Positions 49,281-60,547 are shown, counted from the stretch's first letter. The stretch is 64,000 nucleotides of DNA from Hydrocarboniclastica marina (GCF_004851605.1 NZ_CP031093.1:1364001-1428000); one strand, 5' to 3'. Translations and numbers: made by a program. The notes: generated by a model not told the origin, from the letters alone.

Positions 49281-50180
49281 TCAGTCGAGGGGATGGAAAT
49301 ACACCAACAATCCCATGGTCGGCGCGTCAAGAAAATGCAGCTTCTCACTGCGCATTCGGCGAGTCTCACGCATGACGCTTACTACCGGCGGTGCGGACGG
49401 TTCAGTGTTCTCATCCGGGGCTGTCTGTGCATCCAGTAAAAGCAGATCCAGTGCTTCATTTTCGGAAATCTCTAACAGTAACTGGTTTGCTTTAGCCTGA
49501 GCTGAATCAGCTTGTGGGCTTTGTTCAGTCTGCATCGCAGCCAGGTCGAGATCATAAAGCTGAGCGTTAACATGAAGGTAGCGCTGGCGCTCTATCTGGA
49601 TGGTGCCCTCGATATCGGCATAGCCGTTCTTCGTCTCGCCCACCCTGACCAGTAGGGGAGGGGTCTGATGCCCGGGCGGGAACGCTTCTTCCCACCCGAC
49701 CAGAAACTTTACGTCGTACCGGCCGCTGTTGCGTAGCCTGTTTCTGGCCTGAGCCAGATGTAGCTCGCTCTGGGGGAGCAGAGTACGACTGAAGTCAGAG
49801 ACCGGGCTCTGAGCAACGGGCTGAGTCCCATCATCCGTCATGTCTCCCTGGGCTGGACCAGCGACAGCGGGACCCTCCTGTCTGGGTAAGGGCTTCTCAC
49901 CGTGAAGCATCTCCGCCCCTATAAACGTTGCTGGGGCGTAAGTGTTGTCGAGATATTCCCGGTCAGGTGCGCTGCGCGGCGTGAAAAACAGCAGTTCGAC
50001 GCGGTAGCGATCTTTGGTTGCAGGCTCGCCTGATTCTTCCTGCGCGGCGAGCATGCAGGGAATCAGGATTAGCCCAAGCGCTAAAACTCGACTACTTCGC
50101 CCGAACAGGGACACAGTTCGGCTAATCAGACTGTGTCGAGCACCGGCTAGCCGCATACTGATTCTGGATAGTGCAACCAC
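49281..50180 (-). CDS. csiV: CsiV-family peptidoglycan-associated protein
   Basis: Periplasmic protein; Vibrio CsiV promotes peptidoglycan synthesis through the LpoA-PBP1A pathway. An N-terminal signal segment (RVLALGLILIPCMLAAQ) is followed by a conserved YRVELLFFTPRSA motif. The C-terminal motif (RRMRSEKLHFLDAPTMGLLV) matches the family ending RRMRS-HYLDHP-G. The start is uncertain: GTG at 50180 has AGGA 10 bases upstream; the ATG at 50156 gives a shorter leader; an earlier ATG at 50312 lies inside mfd. It lies immediately downstream of mfd on the same strand. Confidence 0.8.
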   Translation of the reverse strand: MVALSRISMRLAGARHSLISRTVSLFGRSSRVLALGLILIPCMLAAQEESGEPATKDRYRVELLFFTPRSAPDREYLDNTYAPATFIGAEMLHGEKPLPRQEGPAVAGPAQGDMTDDGTQPVAQSPVSDFSRTLLPQSELHLAQARNRLRNSGRYDVKFLVGWEEAFPPGHQTPPLLVRVGETKNGYADIEGTIQIERQRYLHVNAQLYDLDLAAMQTEQSPQADSAQAKANQLLLEISENEALDLLLLDAQTAPDENTEPSAPPVVSVMRETRRMRSEKLHFLDAPTMGLLVYFHPLD

Positions 50181-50226
50181 TCGCTTGAATTCCTTCTTGG
50201 GCCGACCGTTCAGGTAGCCGGCGCCC

Positions 50227-53200
50227 CTATCTGGGCTGTGGGTTCGACTTTGAGGCGGGAACGCTCCGCGCCAACGTACTGAGGAGTGTTTCGACTCCCT
50301 GGAGTTTACCATCGGTATCGGTGCGCTTCAGCCGAAAACGCAGCTGGTTGCCGTTTTCCAGTTTGAAGTTCTGCGGTTCCCGCTGGACGAGCTGTACCAG
50401 CGTGAAAGGGTCAATTTGTGTATGGCTGGCGAAGTCGAGCCGGCCCCATTCTCCACCCGCGTCCACCTTGATCACGCCCAGTGACTCTGCGGCCAAGCGT
50501 AGTTCAGTCTGTCGGATGAGGTTCTTTGCCGGTTCGGGCAGCAATCCAAAACGATCGATCATTTCGACCTGCAGCTCCCGCAAGGCTTCGGAGGACTTTA
50601 CGCTGGCGAGGCGTTTATAAAGGATCAGCCGATTGTGGACATCGGGGAGGTAGTCATCGGGAATCAGTGCCGGGATACGCAAATTGATTTCGGTCCCGTG
50701 CTGAAGTGGCAGCTCGGCATTGGGCGTCCTGCCTTCACGTATTGCCGCAACAGCCTCCTCCAGAAGCTCCATGTACAACGAGAAGCCGATCGTCTCGATC
50801 TGGCCGCTCTGTTCGGCGCCTAAGAGCTCCCCAGCTCCCCGAATTTCAAGGTCATGGGTTGCAAGCATGAAGCCCGCGCCAAGATCCTGGGCGGCAGCGA
50901 TCGCTTCAAGGCGCTTCTCCGCGTCGGGAGTGAGTTTGCGGTCTTCAGGGGTCAAAAGATAAGCGTACGCCTGATGATGCGATCGACCAACGCGGCCCCT
51001 GAGCTGATGCAGCTGAGCCAGGCCGAACTTGTCCGCCCGTTCGATAATGATTGTGTTGGCGCTGGGAATGTCGATGCCGGTTTCGATGATGGTCGTACAC
51101 ACGAGCACATTGAAGCGCTTGTGATAGAAGTCAGTCATCACCTCTTCCAGGTTGCGCTCCCGCATCTGGCCATGGGCAACGGCCACTCTCGCTTCAGGCA
51201 CAAGCTTGGTAAGCTCGTCTGCGACCTTTTCTATACTGGCGACGTCGTTGTGAAGGACGTAGACCTGTCCACCCCGGAGAATTTCACGCAGGACGGCTTC
51301 CTTGATCAGAGCGGGATCGCGCTGGTGGATAAAGGTCTTTACCGAAAGCCGGCGTGCAGGCGGGGTAGCGATTATCGACAAGTCCCGCAGGTGGCCCATG
51401 GCCATATTCAGGGTGCGCGGAATAGGCGTCGCGGTCAGGGTGAGGATGTCCACTTCTGCCCGGAGCGCTTTCAGCTTTTCTTTCTGATTCACCCCAAAGC
51501 GATGCTCTTCATCAATGATGGCCAGACCCAGGTCCTTGAATATGATGTCGCCCTGAAGCAGCTTGTGGGTGCCGATGACAATGTCCACCTTGCCCTCGGC
51601 TATACGCGAGATGGTCGTGCTTTGCTGTTTGCTGCTACGAAAGCGGCTGAGTAGCTCGACCTGAACCGGGGTGTCGGAGAAACGGTCGCGGAAGGACTCA
51701 TAGTGCTGCTGTGCCAGGAGCGTTGTCGGCACAAGTACCGCTACCTGCCTCCCGGCATGGGTAGCCACGAACGCGGCGCGCATCGCGACCTCGGTCTTAC
51801 CAAAGCCGACATCGCCGCAAACCAGTCGGTCCATGGGTTTGGGCAGGCTCATATCGGACATGACCGCGTCGATCGCCATCTGCTGGTCGGGCGTCTCCTC
51901 AAACGGAAACCCGGCACTGAAATGCCGGTATGCTTCGCCCGGTGATTCGAAGGCGTAACCCGGGCGTGCATCCCGGCGCGCATAGACATCAAGCAGCTCA
52001 GCGGCCGTATCGCGAATTTTTTCCAGTGCCTTGGCTTTCGCCTGGGACCAGCGATCGCTGCCCAGCTTATGCAGTGGCGCGGTGGCATCGTCCGATCCGC
52101 TGTAACGGGAGATCAGGTGAAGGCTGGCGACAGGCAGGTAGAGTTTGGCTTTGTCAGCGTACTCGAGCGTGACGAATTCGTTCACCTGGCCTTCCAGCTC
52201 GATGGTGGTCAGACCGGTATAACGACCGACGCCGTGGTCAATATGGACTACTGGCGAGCCAATCCGTAGCTCGGAAAGGTTACGGAACGCAGCTTCGCTA
52301 TTTTCGCGTCCTTTGTCCCGCCGCCGGCGCTGCATTACCCTTTGGCCAAAAAGCACGGCTTCGGGTATTACCGCGAGCTCCATATTTTCGAGCACTGTGC
52401 CGCCCTCAAGACTGGCAACGGTCAGTCCGTAACGAGCATCGCTCTTGAGAAAAGCCGTCCAGCCTTCGAGTTCCTCAATTCTGATGTCGTATTCGCGAAG
52501 CTGTTCCACCAGTGCCTCTCGCCGCCCGGTGGTCTCTGCTGTGAAGAGTACGCGGCCTGAAAAGGTGTCCAGAAAGCGGTTGAGTTTACGGGCGGGATCC
52601 GTAGCGCGGCCATCAAACGCGATCTCAGGCAAGGGCTTGAAAGGAAGATCAAGAGCATTGGGCGAGGCACTCTCAGAGTCCAGAGCAGTTATCCGAGGGA
52701 AGGCTTTTAAAGACCGAAAACATTCTTCCTTGGCGAGAAAGAGGTCGCGTGGTGGTAACAGGGGGCGCAGTCGGTCATGCCGCCGATCCTCATAGCGGGC
52801 CTGAATTTCTGCCTCTATATGGTCGATATCCGCTTCGAGGCGCGGGGGCGTAAACACCAACGTCGCACCCGGGAGGTAATCGAACAGCGTCGCCATGGGC
52901 TGATCGAAAAACAGCGGCAGATAGTACTCAATGCCTAGCGGTCTGATCCCAGCGGCTACATCCTGATAGACCGCAGCTTCCCGTGGCGCATGGGGGAATT
53001 TCTCGAACCAGCGGTTGCGAAAGGCCGAACGGGCCTCCGGATGCCACGGGAACTCGTGGGCCGGTAGCAGCTCAATCTGTTCAGTACGGTCGCGGGAGCG
53101 CTGGGTGTCCGGATCAAATGTGCGTAGTGTTTCAACTTCATTGTCGAACAAATCGATGCGATAGGGCAGGTCCGCGCCCATTGGAAAAATATCAATGATC

Positions 53201-53712
53201 GAGCCGCGTACCGCGTACTCACCATGTTCGTAGACATTCTCGGCATAGCGGTAGCCCGCGGCATCCAGCCTGAGCCGCCAGGTATCTACGTCCAGTTTCT
53301 GCCCGACCTGCAGAACAAGTGTGTTGCCCTCTGCAAAAGACACGGGGGCCAGGCGCTGCATCAAAGTACGCACTGGCACAACAAGGATGCCGCGCTCGAC
53401 GTGGGGCAGGCGGTTCAGGGTTCGTATGCGCTGCGAAACAATATCTTCATGGGGCGAGAAAATATCGTAGGGGAGTGTCTCCCAATCGGGTAGGGGCAAT
53501 AGCTCAATGCGCCCCTCCAGGTAGAACTGCAGTTCCTGCTCAAGGCGGAGTGCTTCACCCGTCGTAGCGGCGACGACCAGGGTAAGGCCTGGGTAATCAA
53601 GCGCCGCCTCGGCTATAACCAGGGCGGCGGAGCCGTCGCTGGCACCGGCCCAGTGCCGGTGGTCTCCCGGCTTGTTCGGCACGGGAAGACTGTCGAGGAA
53701 CAGGGATGTCAT
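50227..53712 (-). CDS. mfd: Transcription-repair coupling factor Mfd
   Basis: Removes RNA polymerase stalled at lesions and recruits UvrA. The 1161-residue product carries the N-terminal UvrB-like region (LPDWETLPYDIFSPHEDIVS), the RNA-polymerase interaction domain (GSPVVHIDHGVGRYTGL), the SF2 ATPase motor (Walker A: CGDVGFGKTEVAMR; Walker B: IIDEEHRFGV; TRG motif region) and the C-terminal domain. Translation starts at 53712, with GAGGT 7 bases upstream and the conserved N-terminus there; the reading frame continues further upstream but that part is not conserved. It is divergent from gap. Confidence 0.96.
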   Translation of the reverse strand: MTSLFLDSLPVPNKPGDHRHWAGASDGSAALVIAEAALDYPGLTLVVAATTGEALRLEQELQFYLEGRIELLPLPDWETLPYDIFSPHEDIVSQRIRTLNRLPHVERGILVVPVRTLMQRLAPVSFAEGNTLVLQVGQKLDVDTWRLRLDAAGYRYAENVYEHGEYAVRGSIIDIFPMGADLPYRIDLFDNEVETLRTFDPDTQRSRDRTEQIELLPAHEFPWHPEARSAFRNRWFEKFPHAPREAAVYQDVAAGIRPLGIEYYLPLFFDQPMATLFDYLPGATLVFTPPRLEADIDHIEAEIQARYEDRRHDRLRPLLPPRDLFLAKEECFRSLKAFPRITALDSESASPNALDLPFKPLPEIAFDGRATDPARKLNRFLDTFSGRVLFTAETTGRREALVEQLREYDIRIEELEGWTAFLKSDARYGLTVASLEGGTVLENMELAVIPEAVLFGQRVMQRRRRDKGRENSEAAFRNLSELRIGSPVVHIDHGVGRYTGLTTIELEGQVNEFVTLEYADKAKLYLPVASLHLISRYSGSDDATAPLHKLGSDRWSQAKAKALEKIRDTAAELLDVYARRDARPGYAFESPGEAYRHFSAGFPFEETPDQQMAIDAVMSDMSLPKPMDRLVCGDVGFGKTEVAMRAAFVATHAGRQVAVLVPTTLLAQQHYESFRDRFSDTPVQVELLSRFRSSKQQSTTISRIAEGKVDIVIGTHKLLQGDIIFKDLGLAIIDEEHRFGVNQKEKLKALRAEVDILTLTATPIPRTLNMAMGHLRDLSIIATPPARRLSVKTFIHQRDPALIKEAVLREILRGGQVYVLHNDVASIEKVADELTKLVPEARVAVAHGQMRERNLEEVMTDFYHKRFNVLVCTTIIETGIDIPSANTIIIERADKFGLAQLHQLRGRVGRSHHQAYAYLLTPEDRKLTPDAEKRLEAIAAAQDLGAGFMLATHDLEIRGAGELLGAEQSGQIETIGFSLYMELLEEAVAAIREGRTPNAELPLQHGTEINLRIPALIPDDYLPDVHNRLILYKRLASVKSSEALRELQVEMIDRFGLLPEPAKNLIRQTELRLAAESLGVIKVDAGGEWGRLDFASHTQIDPFTLVQLVQREPQNFKLENGNQLRFRLKRTDTDGKLQGVETLLSTLARSVPASKSNPQPR

Positions 53713-53875
53713 GGATTGACCTCTACTCGCGTATTCAGGCTGGGCATCGGCTCGGCTATCCGGAAAAGCTGTGCCACGCCGGGACGGCATTGTACCGGGC
53801 CGGTCCAGAGGTGTCATGAATCGGGAGATATTCAAAGGGGGCTGGCACTGTCGCGGACACCCACAGGTGCTGCGT

Positions 53876-53904
53876 TTGCGATGCGACGGCGGAAATTGGA
53901 TAAT
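53876..53904 (+). promoter_or_regulatory. Possible gap promoter
   Basis: TTGCGA, a 17-base spacer and GATAAT, about 90 bases upstream of the gap start, in the 281-base gap between divergent mfd and gap. The match is moderate. Confidence 0.4.
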
Positions 53905-53993
53905 AGCCGCCCATTTCCGTCCCAGGGAACGGCGCTCAAGCGAATGCTGCGTCCGCCCTGACACCGATTCATGTAGCTAAGAGGTCTAACGCG

Positions 53994-55490
53994 GTGAGCC
54001 AGAAACAGACGAATGAGTATTTTGCGGACTGGAAAGAACGTGAAGCCATGGCTGAAGCGATGATTCCGCTGATCGGACGCCTCTATCGCCAGAATAACGT
54101 TGTGACTTCGATTTATGGTCGCGCAATCATTAATCAGTCAGTGATCGGGTTGCTCAAGGCTCATAGGTTCGTGCGTCAGATTGAGAGCAACGAGTTGAGT
54201 GTTCAGGATACGTTTCCCATTCTGGAGACGCTGGACCGGCTGAATCTCGGGCGTGCGCATATTGATATCGGTAAACTTGCCGTCAGCTATAAGCTGAATG
54301 CTGGTTCAGAAAGCGTTGAAGAGTTTCTTCGTCGTGAAGTAGCTCAGGTCGTTGACAAGTATGACGCAGAAGAAGCAAGCAGCAGGGAATCGGATACCAA
54401 AGATATTGTGCTTTATGGGTTCGGTCGTATTGGTCGCTATCTTGCTCGCATTCTGATCGAGAAAGCCGGAGGCGGTAACAACCTTCGTCTCCGTGCGATC
54501 GTGGTTCGTAATGGTGGTGCTGAGAACGATCTCGAAAAGCGGGCCAGCCTGCTGCGTCGGGATTCCGTTCATGGGCCGTTCCGGGGCGCAATAACCTGTG
54601 ATGAAGAGAGCAGTGCGATCATTGCAAACGGCAATTACATCAAGGTTATCTATTCCGACGGGCCAGATAAAGTCGACTACACCCAGTATGGCATAGACAA
54701 CGCTATCGTCATTGATAACACCGGCAAGTGGCGGGACGAAGAAGGGCTCAGTCTGCACCTGAAGTCCAAGGGTGTCAGCCGGGTACTGCTTACGGCGCCG
54801 GGCAAGGGTGATATCAAGAATATCGTTTACGGTATTAACCACAACACCATAACTACCGATGACAAAATTCTTTCAGCCGCTTCCTGTACCACGAACGCAA
54901 TAACACCGGTCCTGAAGGTTATCAATGATAAATACGGGATCGAAGATGGGCACGTGGAAACTGTACACGCCTACACCAACGACCAGAACCTTATCGACAA
55001 CTATCACAAAGGTAGCCGCCGGGGGCGTAGTGCGCCGCTGAACATGGTGCTTACCGAAACCGGTGCCGCGAAGGCGGTGGCGAAAGCGCTGCCTGAATTG
55101 AAGGACAAGCTGTCAGGAAGCGCGATCCGCGTGCCCACGCCCAATGTGTCCATGGCTATACTGAATCTCAACCTGAAGAGCTCGGTTGACGTCGAGGGTG
55201 TCAATGATTTCCTGCGGGATGTGGCCCTGCACTCTGAATTGCAACGGCAGATCGATTTTGTGAATTCGCCCGAGGTGGTGTCTTCAGACTTCGTCGGGTC
55301 GCGGCACGCGGGAATCGTCGATGCTCAGGCCACCATTGCCAACGGTAAAAGGCTGATCCTCTACGTCTGGTACGACAACGAAGCTGGCTATAGCGCGCAG
55401 TTGGTGCGCATCATCAACCAGATGGCCGGGGTCACTTATCCGGTCGTGCCGGCCCGGGGCGGGCTCAGCGAGGTTTCTTCCAACTACTGA
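53994..55490 (+). CDS. gap: Long-form glyceraldehyde-3-phosphate dehydrogenase
   Basis: GAPDH with an extra N-terminal domain of about 135 residues that is absent from classical 330-residue enzymes. The Rossmann motif is GFGRIGR (142-148) and catalytic Cys298 is in SAASCTTNAI. The segment NNLRLRAIVVRNGG replaces the conserved Asp that binds NAD ribose in the classical enzymes, so NADP or dual cofactor use is possible. The long form is common in Pseudomonas and relatives next to mfd, so this is a family trait. The GTG start has AGAGG upstream. A terminator follows. Glycolytic or gluconeogenic use is not decided by sequence. Confidence 0.92.
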   Translation: MSQKQTNEYFADWKEREAMAEAMIPLIGRLYRQNNVVTSIYGRAIINQSVIGLLKAHRFVRQIESNELSVQDTFPILETLDRLNLGRAHIDIGKLAVSYKLNAGSESVEEFLRREVAQVVDKYDAEEASSRESDTKDIVLYGFGRIGRYLARILIEKAGGGNNLRLRAIVVRNGGAENDLEKRASLLRRDSVHGPFRGAITCDEESSAIIANGNYIKVIYSDGPDKVDYTQYGIDNAIVIDNTGKWRDEEGLSLHLKSKGVSRVLLTAPGKGDIKNIVYGINHNTITTDDKILSAASCTTNAITPVLKVINDKYGIEDGHVETVHAYTNDQNLIDNYHKGSRRGRSAPLNMVLTETGAAKAVAKALPELKDKLSGSAIRVPTPNVSMAILNLNLKSSVDVEGVNDFLRDVALHSELQRQIDFVNSPEVVSSDFVGSRHAGIVDAQATIANGKRLILYVWYDNEAGYSAQLVRIINQMAGVTYPVVPARGGLSEVSSNY

Positions 55491-55525
55491 TTTCACCTGT
55501 CGCAAGTCGGTTTGAGCAAGACCAG

Positions 55526-55560
55526 AGCCCTCATCGCCGTTCCAGGCCTGGGGGCTTTTT
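55526..55560 (+). terminator. gap terminator
   Basis: AGCCCTCA (55526-55533) pairs with TGGGGGCT (55549-55556) with one wobble, followed by a run of five T (55556-55560). Confidence 0.65.
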
Positions 55561-55895
55561 GTTGTGTTTAGCAAAGATGAAAGCGCTCCTGGCGGAAATT
55601 GCATTTTGTTGCGCCTGACCGGGCTCAAAGCCTTCCTGAAATAAACCGGTCCGGCCAATGTCAGGCGATCTCCCTTTAGGTGGTCTCTGGGCCCGAGGGC
55701 GGTGGAAAGTCATAACCTTAGTCTCTATAATTGGCGAGCTTTTAGGTGTGCTGGTTCCTCACCTGCACCGTTCGGATGCCCCGCCAGGCGCAAAGTCTGG
55801 TTTCTGCCTTTTCCGAAATCGGCAATGTTCCGGATCGTTGCGGGCGCTGACAGGCGCAAACTCCAATTTACAGTTCTGATGACTGGGCAGGGTTA
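55561..55895. other. Intergenic region upstream of the nqr operon
   Basis: Should contain the nqr promoter. No convincing -35/-10 pair or operator was recognised, and no gene is evident on either strand. Confidence 0.4.
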
Positions 55896-57245
55896 ATGAT
55901 CAAGATCAAAAAAGGCCTGGATCTTCCGATTAGTGGTGCCCCGGAGCAGACCATCAGCGCGGGCCGGGCAGTATCGGAAGTCGCGCTGGTAGGTTTCGAC
56001 TACGTTGGTATGAAACCGACGATGATGGTGCGCGAGGGCGATCGGGTAAAACGCGGCTCACTGCTATTCGTCGATAAAAAAACAGAGGGAGTGCAATACA
56101 CCTCGCCCGCAGGCGGTACGGTAAAAGCAATAAATCGGGGTGACAGACGCGTCTTCCAGTCGGTTGTGATAGAGATTGATCAGAACGAGGAAGTAGAAAC
56201 TTTCCCAAGCTACACAGTGGCGCAACTCGATTCTGTGGAGCGCCAGCAGGTGGTCGATAACCTGGTCAAGTCTGGCCTTTGGACACTCTTGAGAACGCGG
56301 CCCTATAGCAAAGTTCCGGCCATCAATAGCGTCCCGCACTCGATCTTCGTGCCGGTTATGGATACCAATCCGCTGGCGGCTGACCCGGAAGTTATCGTGG
56401 CGGAAGAGCCGGAAGCGTTTACGGTCGGCTTGCAGGTACTGACCAAGCTGACTACCGGCAAGGTATTCGTCTGTTCGGGTCCCGATGCAAAGTTGCCGTT
56501 GCCAGAGAACAAAGCCGTTGAGCAGCACTCTTTCAGCGGACCGCACCCGGCAGGCAACGTAGGCACTCATATCCACAATCTGGACCCGGCCAGTGGCACT
56601 AAAACGGTCTGGCACGTTGGCTACCAGGACGTGATTGCGATTGCCAAACTGTTTCTCACCGGGGAGGTGCCAGCAGAACGCGTGGTCGCCATTACCGGGC
56701 CGCAGGCAGTAAAGCCCCGGCTGGTGCGCACTCGTGTGGGCGCGAGTCTGGATCAGCTGCTCGAGGGCGAAGCGAACAGCGGCCCGGTGTTGCGTATGAT
56801 TTCAGGCTCGGTATTCGGGGGGCGCACAGCTGCCGGCCCAATTGCCTATCTGGGGCGATACAGCAACCAGATCACGATTCTCGAAGAGGGTCACAAGCGC
56901 GAGTTTATGGGCTGGATCACGCCGGGTAGCGATAAGTTCTCGCGTTTGAATATCTACATTTCCCGTCTTTTCCGGCGCAAGCCTTTCGACATGAACACCA
57001 CTACCAACGGCAGCGAAAGAGCCATGGTGCCGGTAGGGCTTTATGAAGAAGTCATGCCTCTCGATATCCTGCCCACGCCGTTGCTGAGATCGCTGATTGT
57101 TGGCGATACCGAGATGGCCCAAAAGCTGGGTGCGCTGGAGCTCGACGAGGAAGATCTGGCTTTGTGCACATTCGTCTGCCCGGGCAAATATGAATACGGT
57201 CCGATCCTCAGGCAGAATCTGACGCGGATTGAGGTTGAGGGCTAA
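55896..57245 (+). CDS. nqrA: Na+-translocating NADH:quinone reductase subunit A
   Basis: Peripheral subunit of the Na+-NQR complex on the inner membrane; it helps form the quinone-binding region. The 449-residue protein has the N-terminal lipoyl/Rnf-like start ([18 protein letters not shown]), [21 protein letters not shown] and the conserved [15 protein letters not shown] segment. First gene of a six-gene operon with 2-base spacing to nqrB. Together NqrA-F pump Na+ using NADH oxidation. Confidence 0.96.
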   Translation: MIKIKKGLDLPISGAPEQTISAGRAVSEVALVGFDYVGMKPTMMVREGDRVKRGSLLFVDKKTEGVQYTSPAGGTVKAINRGDRRVFQSVVIEIDQNEEVETFPSYTVAQLDSVERQQVVDNLVKSGLWTLLRTRPYSKVPAINSVPHSIFVPVMDTNPLAADPEVIVAEEPEAFTVGLQVLTKLTTGKVFVCSGPDAKLPLPENKAVEQHSFSGPHPAGNVGTHIHNLDPASGTKTVWHVGYQDVIAIAKLFLTGEVPAERVVAITGPQAVKPRLVRTRVGASLDQLLEGEANSGPVLRMISGSVFGGRTAAGPIAYLGRYSNQITILEEGHKREFMGWITPGSDKFSRLNIYISRLFRRKPFDMNTTTNGSERAMVPVGLYEEVMPLDILPTPLLRSLIVGDTEMAQKLGALELDEEDLALCTFVCPGKYEYGPILRQNLTRIEVEG

Positions 57246-57247
57246 AC

Positions 57248-58447
57248 ATGGCAATTCGACAGTATCTCGACAAACTGGAACCCCACTTTGAAAAAGGTGG
57301 CAAGTATGAGAAATGGTATGCCTTGTACGAGGCAGTCGATACCATTTTCTACACCCCGGGCAAGGTAACGGCGACGACCGCCCATGTCCGTGACGGGGTT
57401 GATCTCAAGCGGATCATGATCACCGTCTGGTTGTGCGTATTTCCGGCTATGTTCTTCGGTATGTGGAATATCGGCTACCAGGCCAACTCTGTGCTTGCGG
57501 CTGAAGGCGTTTCCATGAGCGAAGGGTGGCGCTCTGCACTGATCGCCGCCATGGCCGGAAATGATCCCGCCAGCCTCTGGGATAATTTTATCTATGGTGC
57601 GGTCTACTTCGTACCCGTGTATCTGGTGACCTTCGTCGTTGGTGGCTTCTGGGAAGTGCTCTTCGCCATGGTCCGCAAGCACGAGGTTAATGAAGGCTTT
57701 TTTGTTACCTCCATCCTTTTTGCCTTGATCTGCCCGCCAACGGTCCCGCTTTGGCAGGTAGCGCTGGGGATCACGTTCGGTGTTGTTATCGCGAAAGAGA
57801 TCTTCGGCGGAACCGGCAAAAATTTCCTGAATCCAGCCTTGGCCGGCCGCGCTTTTCTGTTTTTCGCCTATCCGGCCCAGTGGTCCGGCGATAGCGTATG
57901 GACAGCTGTAGATGGCTTCACCGGCGCCACAGCCCTGAGCGTGGCAGCAGCCGACGGGATTGAAGGGTTACAGGCTCAACTGACCTGGCTCGACGCCTTT
58001 TTCGGCTTCATGCAGGGCTCGATTGCGGAAACCTCAGCTTTGGCGATTCTGATCGGCGGCGCCGTGCTGCTAATCATGAAGATCGCGTCCTATCGCATAG
58101 TTGGCGGGGTGCTGATCGGCGTTTTCGCGATGTCGTTGATGTTCAACCTGGTCGGTTCTGACACGAACCCGATGTTCGGCGTACCCGCGCATTGGCACCT
58201 CGTTATAGGTGGGTTGGCTTTCGGCATGATGTTCATGGCCACCGACCCGGTCTCGGCCTCAATGACCAATACCGGCAAATGGGTCTTCGGTATTCTGGTA
58301 GGCGTGATGATCATGCTGATACGTGTTGTGAACCCCGCGTTTCCGGAAGGCACAATGTTGGCCATCCTGTTTGCCAACCTGTTTGCGCCTTTTATAGATC
58401 ATCTGGTCGTGCAGGCCAATATCAAACGGAGGCTCGCACGTGGCTAA
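57248..58447 (+). CDS. nqrB: Na+-translocating NADH:quinone reductase subunit B
   Basis: Integral membrane subunit with about ten membrane helices (399 residues) that carries covalent FMN, riboflavin and part of the quinone site. The flavin attachment Thr228 is seen in [11 protein letters not shown], the target motif of ApbE. The last segment ([20 protein letters not shown]) is conserved. Its stop overlaps the nqrC start by eight bases. Confidence 0.96.
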   Translation: MAIRQYLDKLEPHFEKGGKYEKWYALYEAVDTIFYTPGKVTATTAHVRDGVDLKRIMITVWLCVFPAMFFGMWNIGYQANSVLAAEGVSMSEGWRSALIAAMAGNDPASLWDNFIYGAVYFVPVYLVTFVVGGFWEVLFAMVRKHEVNEGFFVTSILFALICPPTVPLWQVALGITFGVVIAKEIFGGTGKNFLNPALAGRAFLFFAYPAQWSGDSVWTAVDGFTGATALSVAAADGIEGLQAQLTWLDAFFGFMQGSIAETSALAILIGGAVLLIMKIASYRIVGGVLIGVFAMSLMFNLVGSDTNPMFGVPAHWHLVIGGLAFGMMFMATDPVSASMTNTGKWVFGILVGVMIMLIRVVNPAFPEGTMLAILFANLFAPFIDHLVVQANIKRRLARG

Positions 58448-59243
58448 CAAAAACGAGACCATCGGCCGCACCATTTTGGTGGCGCTGGTACTGAGCTTTG
58501 TCTTTTCGGTTGTGGTGTCGACCGCAGCGGTTATTCTGAAACCGGTGCAGATCGAGAATCGCAACCTTGACATGAAATCAAATATTCTGGCTGCAGCCGG
58601 TCTGCTTGATTCAGGCGCAAGCGCTGAAGAAATTGAAAAGAAGTTCAAGTTGTTCGACGTACGTCTGGTTGATTTTTCTACAGGCGAGTACGTGGAACCG
58701 GCAGAGGTCGGCGTTCAGGATCCAATGCGGTACGATCAGTATGAAGCTTCAAGTGATCCCGAGAAGTCGATCAACCTGACGGGCCCGCAAGACCAGGCCG
58801 ACATCAAGCGCCGGGCCAAGGTCGGCAAGGTATATATCTACCGCGAAGAGGGCGAGATTCAGCGCATCGTTCTGCCTGTTCACGGTTACGGACTCTGGTC
58901 GACCCTGTACGGGTTCATAGCGCTCGAAGGAGACGCCAACACAATCGCCGGCCTGACATTCTACGATCACGCTGAAACGCCAGGGCTCGGCGGTGAAGTA
59001 GATAACCCGGTTTGGCGCGCAAAATGGCCGGGTAAGGAAGTTTACGGCGAAGACATGGGCGAGCCGGAAATACAATTGATCAAGGGAAGTGTCGGGCCGG
59101 ATACCGCCGACCGCGAACACAAGGTAGACGGGCTGGCTGGGGCGACCCTGACGAGCCGTGGTGTGACTAATCTGCTGCAGTTCTGGATGGGGGAATACGG
59201 TTTTGCCGAATACCTGTCCAAGCTGCGCCAAGGGGAGGTTTAG
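58440..59243 (+). CDS. nqrC: Na+-translocating NADH:quinone reductase subunit C
   Basis: One N-terminal membrane helix (about 10-33) and a periplasm-facing domain that carries covalent FMN. Thr236 in [13 protein letters not shown] is the flavin attachment residue. Length (267) is normal. It overlaps nqrB by eight bases and is followed by nqrD after 3 bases. Confidence 0.96.
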   Translation: MANKNETIGRTILVALVLSFVFSVVVSTAAVILKPVQIENRNLDMKSNILAAAGLLDSGASAEEIEKKFKLFDVRLVDFSTGEYVEPAEVGVQDPMRYDQYEASSDPEKSINLTGPQDQADIKRRAKVGKVYIYREEGEIQRIVLPVHGYGLWSTLYGFIALEGDANTIAGLTFYDHAETPGLGGEVDNPVWRAKWPGKEVYGEDMGEPEIQLIKGSVGPDTADREHKVDGLAGATLTSRGVTNLLQFWMGEYGFAEYLSKLRQGEV

Positions 59244-59246
59244 GAC

Positions 59247-59912
59247 ATGGCCGATTTAAAAGCCAGTAACGTACTGTTTGATCCCATCTTCAACAACAAC
59301 CCGATCGGCTTGCAGATTCTCGGGATCTGCTCGGCCCTGGCCGTAACCAGTAGCCTTAGCGTAACGCTGGTCATGTGCGCCGCGGTGACCGCGGTCACCG
59401 CGTTCTCCAGTCTCGGGGTTTCGCTGATTCGCACCCAGATCCCGGGCAGTATCCGGATCATCGTGCAAATGACCATTATCGCCTCCCTGGTTATCGTCGT
59501 GGATCAGTTTCTCAAGGCTTACGCCTACGAGATGAGTAAGCAGCTTTCCGTCTTCGTTGGACTGATCATCACCAACTGTATCGTGATGGGGCGAGCTGAA
59601 GGTTTTGCCATGCAAAACGGGCCGGTGCTGAGCTTCCTGGACGGCATAGGTAATGGTCTGGGTTACAGCGTTATGCTGATCGCTATTGCCACTTGTCGCG
59701 AGTTTCTGGGATCCGGCAGTCTGGCGGGCATCCAACTGATGCCACTGGTCAACGATGGGGGCTGGTATAACCCTAATGGTCTTATGCTATTGCCGCCGAG
59801 CGCATTCTTCCTGATTGGTCTCTTTATCTGGGGGCTACGGACCTGGAAGCCTCAGCAGATCGAAGAACAGGACTACAAGATGGCTGCGCACAAGCCACAG
59901 GAGGTGTTCTAA
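59247..59912 (+). CDS. nqrD: Na+-translocating NADH:quinone reductase subunit D
   Basis: A 221-residue, six-helix membrane subunit, homologous to NqrE and to Rnf[21 protein letters not shown] is a conserved segment with a Cys that contributes to the iron site between NqrD and NqrE. It abuts nqrE directly. Confidence 0.95.
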   Translation: MADLKASNVLFDPIFNNNPIGLQILGICSALAVTSSLSVTLVMCAAVTAVTAFSSLGVSLIRTQIPGSIRIIVQMTIIASLVIVVDQFLKAYAYEMSKQLSVFVGLIITNCIVMGRAEGFAMQNGPVLSFLDGIGNGLGYSVMLIAIATCREFLGSGSLAGIQLMPLVNDGGWYNPNGLMLLPPSAFFLIGLFIWGLRTWKPQQIEEQDYKMAAHKPQEVF

Positions 59913-60521
59913 ATGGAGCACTATCTGAGCCTGATGATCCAAGCCATTTTCGTTGAGAATATGGCCTTGGCTTTCTTTCTGGGCATGTGCACGTTCATCG
60001 CTATCTCGAAGAAGATGGAAGCAGCGATGGGGCTGGGCATCGCGGTAATTGTGGTATTGACCATCACCGTTCCTGTTAACAACCTGATATTCAATACGGT
60101 ATTGCGAGAGGGCGCCCTGGACTGGGCCGGCCTGCCTGATGTTGATCTGAGTTTCCTGGGCCTACTGACCTATATCGGCGTTATCGCCGCTATCGTTCAG
60201 ATCATGGAGATGGTGCTCGACAAGTACGTACCTGCCCTTTACGCAGCGCTTGGCGTATTCCTGCCACTGATAACCGTGAATTGCGCCATTCTTGGCGCGG
60301 CGCTTTTCATGGTCGAGCGTGACTATACCTTTGGCGAGAGCGTCGCCTTCGGCTTTGGTGCCGGGGTTGGCTGGGCACTCGCGATCATCGCACTTGCAGG
60401 TATACGGGAGCGGCTGAAATACAGTGACGTTCCTGCTGGCCTGCGCGGCCTTGGTATCACTTTTATCACCGTTGGCCTGATGTCATTGGGTTTCATGTCA
60501 TTCTCGGGCATCTCCCTCTAA
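59913..60521 (+). CDS. nqrE: Na+-translocating NADH:quinone reductase subunit E
   Basis: A 202-residue, six-helix membrane subunit. [20 protein letters not shown] and [20 protein letters not shown] hold the Cys residues that bind Fe at the D/E interface. It starts one base after nqrD ends, and nqrF follows after 26 bases. Confidence 0.95.
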   Translation: MEHYLSLMIQAIFVENMALAFFLGMCTFIAISKKMEAAMGLGIAVIVVLTITVPVNNLIFNTVLREGALDWAGLPDVDLSFLGLLTYIGVIAAIVQIMEMVLDKYVPALYAALGVFLPLITVNCAILGAALFMVERDYTFGESVAFGFGAGVGWALAIIALAGIRERLKYSDVPAGLRGLGITFITVGLMSLGFMSFSGISL

Positions 60522-60547
60522 CGGGCAGTCAACAATAGGATCAATGC

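Noticed and set aside
53713-53964. N-terminal extension of Mfd
   Set aside because: The 84 extra residues are not Mfd-like, and a GAGGT ribosome site precedes the ATG at 53712.
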